Both the position numbers and the translations under genes were made by a program. Source: an uncultured Gemmatimonadota bacterium (GTDB lineage: Bacteria; Gemmatimonadota; Gemmatimonadetes; Gemmatimonadales; Gemmatimonadaceae). From it: 64,000 nt of DNA. Shown here one piece after another: positions 52,417 through 61,122 of the stretch (position 1 is the first letter of the stretch; the number at the start of each line of letters is the position of its first letter). The notes beneath the pieces are model-generated. The model made no database searches. It worked only from the letters and a program-made list of their open reading frames with translations, and was not told the DNA's origin. Where the stretch lies: assembly GCA_946480295.1 (NCBI GenBank), contig CAMLIT010000006.1:1-64000 (forward strand). The letters run 5' to 3'.

Positions 52417-53601
52417 ATGACCGCCAGGAAAGCGCAGGACGCGTACACGCCTCGCCCCGAGGACCACTTCACCTTCGGCCTGTGGACCGTCGGCAACGTC
52501 GGGCGCGACCCGTTCGGCGATCCGGTGCGTGCGCCGATTTCGCCAAACGATAGCGTCCGCAAGCTCGCGGAGCTGGGCGCCTACGGCGTGAACTTCCACG
52601 ACGACGACCTCGTGCCGCGCGGCTCCTCGCCCGCGGAGCGCGACCGGATCGTCAAGGAGTTCCGGCAGGTGCTCGCCGACACCGGCATGAAGGTGCCGAT
52701 GGCGACGACGAACCTGTTCGGCGATCCGGCGTTCCGCGACGGCGCGTTCACGAGCAACGATCCGCGCGTCCGCGCCTACGCCCTCCAGAAGACGATGCGC
52801 GCCATGGATCTCGGCGCCGAGTTCGGCGCGGAGATCTACGTGTTCTGGGGCGGCCGCGAGGGGACGGAGACGAACGCCGCCAAGGATCCGCGTGAGGCGG
52901 CGAAGTGGTTCCGCGACGCGCTGAACTTCCTCTGCGAGTACTCGCGGTCGCAGGGCTACAGCTACCGCTTCGCGCTCGAGCCCAAGCCGAACGAGCCGCG
53001 CGGCGACATCTACCTGCCGACGATCGGCCACGCGCTCGCCTTCATCGCGACGCTCGACCACCCGGAGATGGTGGGGCTCAACCCCGAGGTGGCGCACGAC
53101 ACGATGGCGGGGCTCGACTTCACCCACGGCGTCGGGCAGGCGCTCGAGGCGGGGAAGCTCTTTCACATCGACCTCAACGACCAGAAGCCGGGGCGCTACG
53201 ACCAGGACTTCCGCTTCGGCAGCGTCAACCTCAAGGACACCTTCTTCCTCGTGAAGCTCCTCGAGGACGCGGAGTACGACGGCATGCGCCACTTCGACGC
53301 GCACGCCTACCGCACCGAGGACTACGACGGGGTGTGGGACTTCGCGGCGGGATGCATGCGGACGTACCTGATCCTCAAGGAGAAGGCCGCGCGCTGGAAC
53401 GCGGACCCGGAGATCCGGCAGCTGCGCGATGCGCTCGCTCGGCGTGGTGGAGCGGGGAAGCCCGAGCGCGTGACGTTCAGCCCCGAGCGCGCGAAGCAAC
53501 TCAAGGAGCAGTCGCTCGACCTCGCGGCGATCCGGGAGCAGGGGTACGCCTACGAGCGCCTCGACCAGCTGACCGTGGAGGTGCTGCTCGGCGTGCGCTG
53601 A
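52417..53601 (+). CDS. xylA: Xylose isomerase
   Basis: This 394-aa protein starts at ATG 52417. It matches the short, actinobacterial-type class of XylA. Marks are [17 protein letters not shown], the catalytic [10 protein letters not shown] with His61 and Asp64, [10 protein letters not shown] with Trp144, and [14 protein letters not shown] with Glu188 and Lys190. It interconverts D-xylose and D-xylulose in the cytoplasm using two divalent metal ions. It sits between the glucuronidase and an esterase gene, and no xylulokinase is in the window. Confidence 0.96.
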   Translation: MTARKAQDAYTPRPEDHFTFGLWTVGNVGRDPFGDPVRAPISPNDSVRKLAELGAYGVNFHDDDLVPRGSSPAERDRIVKEFRQVLADTGMKVPMATTNLFGDPAFRDGAFTSNDPRVRAYALQKTMRAMDLGAEFGAEIYVFWGGREGTETNAAKDPREAAKWFRDALNFLCEYSRSQGYSYRFALEPKPNEPRGDIYLPTIGHALAFIATLDHPEMVGLNPEVAHDTMAGLDFTHGVGQALEAGKLFHIDLNDQKPGRYDQDFRFGSVNLKDTFFLVKLLEDAEYDGMRHFDAHAYRTEDYDGVWDFAAGCMRTYLILKEKAARWNADPEIRQLRDALARRGGAGKPERVTFSPERAKQLKEQSLDLAAIREQGYAYERLDQLTVEVLLGVR

Positions 53602-53814
53602 CCGTGGCCTCGTGGGGCGGCCGACCGGCACGTGCGCTCCGGTCGGCCGTGGCGCAAGTCGTATGTGCACCCACGGTTGCGTGTGCGTCCGCCGACTTGC
53701 CGTGGCATGTGACGTCTCTCATTCTATGCCGGTCGATTCGTCCGATGACTTGTTGACCAGTCTCGATCGCCGGCCGTCCGCCACTCTCACGCTCTCCACC
53801 TGCAGCTGCCAGCC

Positions 53815-55092
53815 ATGCGCGCTCGTTTCGGACGGCTCGTGCTTCCGCTCGTCTTCGTGCTCGGTGCGGCGTGCACGGCGCGCGTCCGGCCCGATCCCCG
53901 TCCGCGCGTCGATCGCGCCGTCCTGACGCGCGCGCAGGCGCTGGCCGGTGACTCCGCCGCCGCGCGCTGGGTCGGAACGTGGGGCGCGGCACCGCAGCTC
54001 ACCGAGCCGCGCAACATGCCCCCCGCGCCGGGGCTGAGCGCCAGCACCCTGCGCCAGGTCGTGCACCTCTCGATTGGCGGCGACACGCTGCGCCTCCGGC
54101 TCTCGAACGCCTTCGGCAACGGCCCGCTCACCATCGGCGCGGTGCACCTCGCGCCCTCGCTCGGCGACGGCGCCATCGCACAGCCGCGCGACGTGGCGAT
54201 GACCTTCCACGGGCAGCCCGGCGTCACCCTGCAGCCGGGCGACGCGGCCACCTCGGACCCGATCGCGTACGAGGTCGCCCCCCTGTCGGACCTCGCCGTC
54301 ACGATGTTCGTGGCGAACGCGCCGAGCGGCGTGACGGGCCATCCGGGATCGCGCACCACGTCGTATCTCCAGGCCGGCGACGACGTGTCCGCGTCGGCGC
54401 TGCCCGACGCCGCGCGCACGGACCACTGGTACCTGCTGACCGGCATCGATGTCGTCGATCCGCCTGGGAGGGCGCTCGTCGTCCTCGGCAACTCCATCGC
54501 CGACGGACGCGGCTCCGGCACGAATCGGCAGGACCGCTGGCCCGACGACCTCGCGCGACGCCTGCATGCCAATCGCGAGACGGCGGACGTCGCGGTGCTC
54601 AACGAGGGGATCGGCGGCAACTGCGTGCTGCGGGCGTGTCTCGGCCCCGCCGGCATGGACCGCCTCGAGCGCGACGTGCTGGACGCGCCAGGCGCGCGCT
54701 GGCTGATCGTCAGCGAGGGCGTGAACGACATCGGCGGCGCGCGGACGGCGCAGGGCGCCGACTCGGTCGCGCAGGGGCTGATCGCCGCCTATCGCGAGAT
54801 CATCGCGCGGGCGCACGCGCGCGGGATCCGCGTCTACGGCGTCCCGATCCTCCCCTTCGGGGCTTCGTTCTACGACTCGCCGGACCACCAGCGCGCGCGC
54901 GACGCCGTGAATCGGTGGATCCGCACCAGCCATGCGTTCGACGCCGTCCTCGACCTCGATGCCGCGATGCGCGATCCGGCGCAGCCGACGCGCCTGCGCT
55001 CCGACGTTGACAGCGGCGACCACCTGCACCCGAACGAGCTCGGATACCGCGTCATGGCGGACGCGATCGACCTCCAACTCTTCCAGCCCTGA
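53815..55092 (+). CDS. SGNH/GDSL-type esterase lipoprotein
   Basis: This 425-aa protein starts at ATG 53815 and has a lipobox (VFVLGAAC, Cys about 20). The N-terminal beta-sandwich (about 45-210) is followed by an SGNH domain. Block I is LVVLGNSIADG with Ser227, where GDS has become GNS. Block II Gly and block III GVND follow, and block V is DHLH with Asp402 and His405. It probably removes acetyl or other acyl groups from xylan. The gene order with GH67, GH3 and GH10 supports this. Confidence 0.92.
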   Translation: MRARFGRLVLPLVFVLGAACTARVRPDPRPRVDRAVLTRAQALAGDSAAARWVGTWGAAPQLTEPRNMPPAPGLSASTLRQVVHLSIGGDTLRLRLSNAFGNGPLTIGAVHLAPSLGDGAIAQPRDVAMTFHGQPGVTLQPGDAATSDPIAYEVAPLSDLAVTMFVANAPSGVTGHPGSRTTSYLQAGDDVSASALPDAARTDHWYLLTGIDVVDPPGRALVVLGNSIADGRGSGTNRQDRWPDDLARRLHANRETADVAVLNEGIGGNCVLRACLGPAGMDRLERDVLDAPGARWLIVSEGVNDIGGARTAQGADSVAQGLIAAYREIIARAHARGIRVYGVPILPFGASFYDSPDHQRARDAVNRWIRTSHAFDAVLDLDAAMRDPAQPTRLRSDVDSGDHLHPNELGYRVMADAIDLQLFQP

Positions 55093-55104
55093 TGAGAAGG
55101 TCTC

Positions 55105-57447
55105 GTGAGTAGCGTTACGACCATGGAGCCGGCGGGCCGGATGGAGCGGCCGCCGTACCGCGACGCGGCGCTGCCGATCGAGCAGCGCGTGGCCGATCTC
55201 CTCGCCCGCATGACGCTGGAGGAGAAGGCGGCGCAGATGATGTGCGTCTGGCAGAAGAAGGCCGACATGCTCGTCGACGGCCAGGGCAACTTCGACCACG
55301 AGAAGGCGCGGCGCGCCTTCGCCGACGGCCACGGCATCGGGCAGGTGGGCCGGCCGAGCGACGCCGGCAGCACGCCCACCGAGCCGCGCCGCGGACGCGG
55401 ACCACGAGCGCAGGCGGAGCTCACGAACGCCATCCAGCGCTTCTTCGTCGAGAACACGCGGCTCGGCATCCCGGTCGTCTTCCACGAGGAGTGCCTGCAC
55501 GGCCACGCCGCGGTCGGCGCCACGAGCTTCCCCCAGCCGATCGCGCTCGCCGGCACCTTCAATCCCGAGCTCGTCGAGTCGCTCTACGGCATGACGGCGG
55601 AGGAGGCGCGCGTGCGCGGCACGCACCAGGCGCTGACGCCCGTCGTGGACGTGGCCCGCGACCCGCGCTGGGGTCGCGTCGAGGAGACCTTCGGCGAGGA
55701 TCCGTACCTCGTCACGCAGCTCGGCCTCGCCGCCGTGCGCGGCTTCCAGGGCGACGCCACCTTCCACGACCGGAAGCACGTCATGGCGACGCTCAAGCAC
55801 TTCGTCGCGCACGGGCAGCCGGAGGGCGGGATGAACTGCGGCCCGGCGAACGTCTCGCCGCGCGAGCTGCGCGAGATCTTCCTCCCGCCCTTCCGCGCGG
55901 CCGTGCAGCAGGGCGGGGCGGTGAGCGTCATGGCATCCTACAACGAAGTGGACGGCATCCCGTCGCACGCGAACCGCTGGCTGCTGCGCAAGGTGCTGCG
56001 GGACGAGTGGGGCTTCCAGGGATTCGTCGTGTCGGACTACTACGCGATCTGGGAGCTCGAGGACCGTCCCGACACCCACGGGCACTTCGTGGCGGAGGAC
56101 AGGAAGCAGGCGTGCGCGCTCGCCGTCCGCGCGGGCGTCAACATCGAGCTGCCGGAGCCCGACTGCTACCTCCATCTCGTGGCGCTGGTGCGCGAGGGAA
56201 CGCTCGCCGAGGACGAGCTGGACGCGCTCGTCGCGCCGATGCTGCGCTGGAAGTTCCAGATGGGACTCTTCGACGATCCATACGTCGATCCCGACGTAGC
56301 CGACCTCGTCGTCGGCTCGGAGAGGAATCGCACCCTCGCGCTGGACGCCGCGCGCGAGGCGATCACGCTCCTGAAGAACGACGGCGCGGTGCTGCCCCTC
56401 GACCCGGCGGCGATCCGCTCCGTGGCCGTCATCGGCCCGAACGCGAACCGCAGCCTGCTCGGCGGCTACAGCGGTGTGCCGAAGTACGACGTCACGGTGC
56501 TCGACGGCATCCGCGGGCGCGTCGGTGACCGCGTGCGCGTGCTCCACGCCGAGGGGTGCCGCATCACGATCGGCGGCTCGTGGAACGAGGATGCCGTCGT
56601 GCCGAGCGATCCCGAGGAGGACCGCCGCCTGATCGCCGAGGCGGTGGCCGTCGCCCAGCAGGCCGACGTCGTCGTCCTCGCCATCGGCGGCAACGAGCAG
56701 ACGTCGCGCGAGGCGTGGTCGCGCAAGCACATGGGCGATCGCGCGAGCCTCGAGCTGATCGGGCGGCAGGACGAGCTGGTGGACGCGATCGTCGCCACGG
56801 GGAAGCCGGTCGTGGCGCTGCTCTTCAACGGCCGCCCGCTGGCCATCACGCACCTGGTGGAGAAGGTGCCGGCGATCCTCGAGTGCTGGTATCTCGGGCA
56901 GGAGTGCGGGCGCGCCGTCGCGGACGTCCTGTTCGGCGTCGTCACGCCCGGCGGCAAGCTGCCGATCAGCTTCCCGCGCTCGGCCGGGCACCTGCCCGTG
57001 TACTACAACCACAAGCCCTCGGCGCGTCGCGGCTACCTCTTCGACGATGCCTCGCCGCTCTTCCCGTTCGGCTTCGGCCTGAGCTACACCACCTTCGCCC
57101 TCTCCGACGTGCGCCTCGCGAAGGAGGTCATCGGGCGTGGCGAGTCCACGAAGGTCACCGCGACGGTGACGAACACCGGGCAGCGGCCGGGCGCGGAGGT
57201 CGTGCAGCTCTACGTCCGCGACCGCGTGAGCTCGGCGACGCGGCCGGTGAAGGAGCTGAAGGGATTCCGCAAGGTCTGGCTCGGCCCCGGCGAGTCGGCG
57301 AGTGTGGAGCTCGAGATCACGCCGGAGACGCTCGCCTTCTACGATGCTGACATGCAGTACGGCGTCGAGCCGGGCGAGTTCACGATCATGCTCGGCACGT
57401 CGTCGCGCGACGAGGACCTGCAGCTGCTGGCGCTGCGGGTGCAGTGA
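55105..57447 (+). CDS. Glycoside hydrolase family 3 (beta-xylosidase/beta-glucosidase)
   Basis: This 780-aa protein starts with GTG at 55105; ATG 55123 is possible. The GH3 N-terminal barrel begins RVADLLARMTLEEKAAQMM, with VVDVARDPRWGRVEETFGEDP and the nucleophile in FVVSDYYAI (Asp311). A C-terminal alpha/beta sandwich (VIGPNANRSLLGGYSG) and an Fn3-like end (VTATVTNTGQRPGAEVVQLYV) complete it. No signal peptide is present, so it likely acts on imported xylo-oligosaccharides. It overlaps the symporter gene by GTGA. Confidence 0.95.
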   Translation: MSSVTTMEPAGRMERPPYRDAALPIEQRVADLLARMTLEEKAAQMMCVWQKKADMLVDGQGNFDHEKARRAFADGHGIGQVGRPSDAGSTPTEPRRGRGPRAQAELTNAIQRFFVENTRLGIPVVFHEECLHGHAAVGATSFPQPIALAGTFNPELVESLYGMTAEEARVRGTHQALTPVVDVARDPRWGRVEETFGEDPYLVTQLGLAAVRGFQGDATFHDRKHVMATLKHFVAHGQPEGGMNCGPANVSPRELREIFLPPFRAAVQQGGAVSVMASYNEVDGIPSHANRWLLRKVLRDEWGFQGFVVSDYYAIWELEDRPDTHGHFVAEDRKQACALAVRAGVNIELPEPDCYLHLVALVREGTLAEDELDALVAPMLRWKFQMGLFDDPYVDPDVADLVVGSERNRTLALDAAREAITLLKNDGAVLPLDPAAIRSVAVIGPNANRSLLGGYSGVPKYDVTVLDGIRGRVGDRVRVLHAEGCRITIGGSWNEDAVVPSDPEEDRRLIAEAVAVAQQADVVVLAIGGNEQTSREAWSRKHMGDRASLELIGRQDELVDAIVATGKPVVALLFNGRPLAITHLVEKVPAILECWYLGQECGRAVADVLFGVVTPGGKLPISFPRSAGHLPVYYNHKPSARRGYLFDDASPLFPFGFGLSYTTFALSDVRLAKEVIGRGESTKVTATVTNTGQRPGAEVVQLYVRDRVSSATRPVKELKGFRKVWLGPGESASVELEITPETLAFYDADMQYGVEPGEFTIMLGTSSRDEDLQLLALRVQ

Positions 57448-58847
57448 CCCACATCCAACGACGGATCCGAATCGTGCACGGCGAACGGTTGTCGGTGAAG
57501 GAGAAGGTCGGCTACGGCATCGGCGATGCCGCGGCGAACTTCATCTTCCAGACGATGATCATGTTCCAGCTCGCCTTCTACACCGACGCCTTCGGGATCA
57601 CGGCGGTGGCGGCGGGCACGCTCTTCCTCGTCGTCCGGGTCTTCGATGCCGTGTTCGACCCGATCATGGGCGTCGTGGCCGATCGCACGAACACGCGCTG
57701 GGGGAAGTTCCGCCCGTGGGTGCTGTGGACGGCGGTGCCGTTCGGCATCATGGGCTTCCTCACCTTCTTCACGCCGGACCTGAGCACGTCGGGGAAGCTG
57801 GTGTACGCGTACGTCACGTACATCCTCCTCATGATGGTGTATTCGGCGAACAACCTCCCCTACTCGGCGCTGAGCGGGGTGATGACCGGCGACGTCGCGG
57901 AGCGTACGAGCCTCTCGCAGTACCGCTTCGTCTTCGCCATGATCGCGCAGCTCGTCATCCAGGGGCTCGCCTGGCCGATGGTGAACCGCTTCGGGCACGG
58001 CAGCGTCACCCACGGCTACCAGGTGACGATGGGGATCTTCTCCGCGCTCGCCGTGCTCTTCTTCTTCGTGACCTTCGCGACGACGCGCGAGCGGATCCAG
58101 CCGGCGCCCGAGCAGCGCACGTCCGTCCGGCAGGACTTCTCGGACCTCGCGCACAACGGCCCGTGGCTGGCGATGTTCGTCCTGACGATCGTGCTCTTCG
58201 TCACCCTGGCCCTGCGCGGCGGCGTCGTCCTCTACTACTTCAAGTACTACGTCCATCGCGAGGATCTCTTCAGCATCTTCAACGTGCTGGGGACGGGCGC
58301 GACGATCGTCGGCGTGATCCTCTCCAAGCCGCTCGCCCTGCGCTTCGGGAAGCGGGACCTGTTCATCGCGGGGCTCTTCTTCACCGCGCTGTTCACGGCG
58401 GCCTTCGTCGTCGTCCCGCCGGCGGCGTACGCGACGATGATCGGGCTGGAGATGCTGCGGCAGTTCGCCTACGGCTTCACCATCCCGCTGCTCTGGGCGA
58501 TGATGGCCGACGTCGCCGACTTCTCCGAGTGGAAGAACCACCGGCGCGCCACGGCGGTCGTGTTCTCGGCGATCGTGTTCGGGCTGAAGGCGGGGCTGGG
58601 GATCGGCGGCGCGCTCGGCGGCTACCTGCTCTCGCTCTTCGGCTACGTGCCGAACGCGGCGCAGTCCGCCCACGCGCTCGAGGGGATCAGGCTCACCATG
58701 AGCATCTTCCCGGCGATCGCCTTCTTTCTCTGCGTCGTCTGCCTCTTCTTCTATCGGATCGACAGGCGTCTCGAGCACCAGGTCGCGGACGACCTGGCCG
58801 AACGGCGTCGGCAGCTCGTCCCCACGCCCGTGCCCGTCGCCACCTGA
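57444..58847 (+). CDS. GPH-family glycoside-pentoside-hexuronide cation symporter
   Basis: This 467-aa protein starts with GTG at 57444 in the GH3 stop codon. It opens LSVKEKVGYGIGDAAANFIFQTMIMFQLAFYTDAFG and has DAVFDPIMGVVADRTNTRWGKFRPWVLW, the MelB-type motif of the GPH family (XynB/XylP-like). About 12 membrane segments are visible. It should import xylo-oligosaccharides or xylosides with Na+ or H+. Its coupling to GH3 fits import followed by intracellular cleavage. Confidence 0.95.
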   Translation: MTHIQRRIRIVHGERLSVKEKVGYGIGDAAANFIFQTMIMFQLAFYTDAFGITAVAAGTLFLVVRVFDAVFDPIMGVVADRTNTRWGKFRPWVLWTAVPFGIMGFLTFFTPDLSTSGKLVYAYVTYILLMMVYSANNLPYSALSGVMTGDVAERTSLSQYRFVFAMIAQLVIQGLAWPMVNRFGHGSVTHGYQVTMGIFSALAVLFFFVTFATTRERIQPAPEQRTSVRQDFSDLAHNGPWLAMFVLTIVLFVTLALRGGVVLYYFKYYVHREDLFSIFNVLGTGATIVGVILSKPLALRFGKRDLFIAGLFFTALFTAAFVVVPPAAYATMIGLEMLRQFAYGFTIPLLWAMMADVADFSEWKNHRRATAVVFSAIVFGLKAGLGIGGALGGYLLSLFGYVPNAAQSAHALEGIRLTMSIFPAIAFFLCVVCLFFYRIDRRLEHQVADDLAERRRQLVPTPVPVAT

Positions 58848-58862
58848 TCCCCCCCATCAGTC

Positions 58863-60023
58863 ATGTCGAGATCTCACATGAAGGGCATCGCGACCGCGGC
58901 GGCGGCTACCCTCCTCGCCACCGGCTGCGTGTCGGCCGGGCTGCGCGCGCCCGCCGCCGAGGGCCCGGCGTTGAAGGACGTCTTCCGGGACGACTTCCTC
59001 GTCGGTGCGGCGGTGAACGCGGCCCAGTACTCCGGGCGCGACACCGTCGGCGACGCGCTCATCGTCAGGCACTTCGACACGATCAGCCCGGAGAACGCGC
59101 TGAAGTGGCAGTCCGTGCATCCGCGGCCGGGCACCTACGACTTCACCGGCGCCGACCAGTACGTCGCCTTCGGCGAGCGGCACCACATGGCCATCATCGG
59201 CCACACCCTCGTCTGGCACAACCAGACGCCTCGCTGGGTGTTCGAGGACGCGAGCGGCCGTCCGGTGAGCCGCGACACGCTGCTGGCGCGCCTGCGCGAT
59301 CACATCTTCACCGTCGTCGGCCGCTACCGCGGGCGCATCCGGGGCTGGGACGTCGCCAACGAGGTGCTGAACGAGGACGGCACCCTGCGGCACACCCCCT
59401 GGCTCGACATCATCGGCCCCGACTACATCGCGCAGGCGTACCGGTGGGCCCACGAGGCCGATCCCGCCGCGGAGCTCTACTACAACGACTACTCCCTCGA
59501 GAACGCCGCCAAACGAGACGGCGCCGTGCGGCTCGTGAAGCAGCTGCTCTCGGTCGGCATCCCCCTGCAGGCGGTCGGTCTCCAGGGCCACGACAAGATG
59601 ACCTGGCCGTCGGCCGCCGCCGAGGACTCGACCATCGCCGCCTTCGCCGCCCTCGGCGTGAAGGTGAACATCACGGAGCTCGACGTGGACCTGCTGCCCG
59701 CCGCCACGCGGAGCCGCGGCGCCGATGTCAGGCTCGAGGCGGCGGCGAGCGCGCGGCTGAATCCCTACGCCGCCGGCCTGCCGGATTCGCTGCAGGACGC
59801 GCTCGCGCAGCGCTACGCCGAGCTGTTCCGCGTCTTCCTGCGCCACCGCGCCGACATCGACCGCGTGACCTTCTGGGGGGTGCGGGACGGCGACTCCTGG
59901 CTCAACAACTGGCCGGTGCGGGGGCGCACGAGCTATCCACTGCTGTTCGACCGCGCGGGGCGAGCGAAGCCGGCCTTCCGCGCCGTCGTCCGCGCCGCGG
60001 CCGACTCCGGCATCGCGAACTGA
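58863..60023 (+). CDS. Endo-1,4-beta-xylanase (GH10), lipoprotein
   Basis: This 386-aa protein starts at ATG 58863 with lipobox TLLATGC (Cys22). The GH10 barrel shows ISPENALKWQSVHP, HTLVWHNQTP, the acid/base Glu167 in WDVANEVLNEDG, and the nucleophile Glu272 in VNITELDVD. WGVRDGDSWLNNWPVRG closes the barrel. It cuts the xylan backbone, probably on the cell surface. It is a single-domain enzyme without a carbohydrate-binding module and lies 15 bases after the symporter. Confidence 0.96.
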   Translation: MSRSHMKGIATAAAATLLATGCVSAGLRAPAAEGPALKDVFRDDFLVGAAVNAAQYSGRDTVGDALIVRHFDTISPENALKWQSVHPRPGTYDFTGADQYVAFGERHHMAIIGHTLVWHNQTPRWVFEDASGRPVSRDTLLARLRDHIFTVVGRYRGRIRGWDVANEVLNEDGTLRHTPWLDIIGPDYIAQAYRWAHEADPAAELYYNDYSLENAAKRDGAVRLVKQLLSVGIPLQAVGLQGHDKMTWPSAAAEDSTIAAFAALGVKVNITELDVDLLPAATRSRGADVRLEAAASARLNPYAAGLPDSLQDALAQRYAELFRVFLRHRADIDRVTFWGVRDGDSWLNNWPVRGRTSYPLLFDRAGRAKPAFRAVVRAAADSGIAN

Positions 60024-60075
60024 TCACGCCGCGACCAGGCGGCCTGCAGGCACTCGTTCAGGGAGAGAGGGCGCA

Positions 60076-60795
60076 ATGAAGAACACCTTCGGACCGGTGA
60101 CGAAGCGGAACTTGTCCGATACGCTCGCGCGGCGGATCCGTGGACTGATCCAGAGCGGCGAGTATCGGCAGGGCGATCGCCTGCCACCGATCCTGGAGAT
60201 GGCCCGGCGCTTCGGCGTCGGGCACCCCACGATTCGCGAGGCGCTGAAGAAGCTGGAGGCGACCGGCGTCGTCGAGATCCGCCACGGCTCCGGCGTGTAC
60301 GTCACGCGCAGCGAGGACGTGCTGGTGCTCGCCAGCCGCGACTACAGCGGCACGGTGACGAAGAAGCTGTTGCTCGACCTGATCCGCGTCCGCATCCCGC
60401 TCGAGGTTCAGTCGGTGACGGACGCCGTGGAGAACGGCGCGCCCGAGCACTTCGCCGAGATGCGCCGCCTCCTCGCCACCGCGAGCGAGAGCCTCGACGA
60501 CGACGAGGTGCTCAACTCCGTCAACATGGCCTTCCACCGGCAGATCGCCCTCGCCTCGGGGAACACCGTGCTGACGCAGATGCTCGACGTGCTGCACGAC
60601 CTCTTCTCCGACGAGCAGCGGCTGATCATCGACATCTTCGGCTCGCGGAAGCGCGACCACGCCGAGCACGTCGCCATCCTCGAGGCGCTGGAGGAGCGCG
60701 ACCGCGCCCTCGCCAGCGCGCGCATGCGCACGCATCTCGAGGGCGTCCAGGCGGCGGTGCTGCGCTGGGATCCGGAGCGGACGCCGGTGAGCTGA
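60076..60795 (+). CDS. GntR-family regulator with FCD domain
   Basis: This 239-aa protein has a winged helix at about 12-78 (LSDTLARRIRGLIQSGEYRQGDRLPPILEMARRFGVGHPTIREALKKLEATGVVEIRHGSGVYV) and an all-helical FCD ligand domain (about 95-230). FHRQIALASGNTVL and the later His-rich DHAEHVAILEALEERD look like metal ligands. FadR/UxuR-type members respond to uronates or related acids. It is the last plus-strand gene of the xylan locus, and probably controls it. Confidence 0.93.
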   Translation: MKNTFGPVTKRNLSDTLARRIRGLIQSGEYRQGDRLPPILEMARRFGVGHPTIREALKKLEATGVVEIRHGSGVYVTRSEDVLVLASRDYSGTVTKKLLLDLIRVRIPLEVQSVTDAVENGAPEHFAEMRRLLATASESLDDDEVLNSVNMAFHRQIALASGNTVLTQMLDVLHDLFSDEQRLIIDIFGSRKRDHAEHVAILEALEERDRALASARMRTHLEGVQAAVLRWDPERTPVS

Positions 60796-61122
60796 GGCGC
60801 GGGACGCGTCCGGGCTGGCGACGTCGCGCCGTGCGTCGGACTCCGTGGTCGGGCGGGCATCACACGGTGGGAACACGGATTCGACGGATGAACGGCACAC
60901 GGATCGGCGTGGACCGCTTCGCGTGGCGTTAGGCGCCCTCGCGCCTCGGCCTGGCCGGACCCGGTCCCCGCCCGCCGGGCCCCATCCGTGCCGATCCGCA
61001 TCGTCCGTGGAATCCGTGTCGGCCCTTTGAAGCTGGCCGGGTAGAGGGGCCAGCCGCGGCGCGAGGAGGCCGGACGCAGCGACGCCCCCAACCGCCTCCC
61101 GCCTCCCGCCCCCCGCCCCCCG
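60796..61122 (-). repeat. Dispersed repeat, copy C, inverted
   Basis: The segment fills the gap between the convergent GntR and GH3 genes. Read on the minus strand, it starts right after the GH3 stop codon with a GGGAGGC/GGGGGGC microsatellite (61092-61122). It then has CCCCTCTACCCGGCCA (shared with copy B), the exact 18-mer shared with copy A (60982-60999), and the CGACCACGGAG block. It contains no convincing gene. Confidence 0.8.

Noticed and set aside
53719..57012. A 1097-codon minus-strand open frame
   Set aside because: It is antisense to the SGNH esterase and GH3 genes, whose catalytic residues are intact, and has low-complexity composition.
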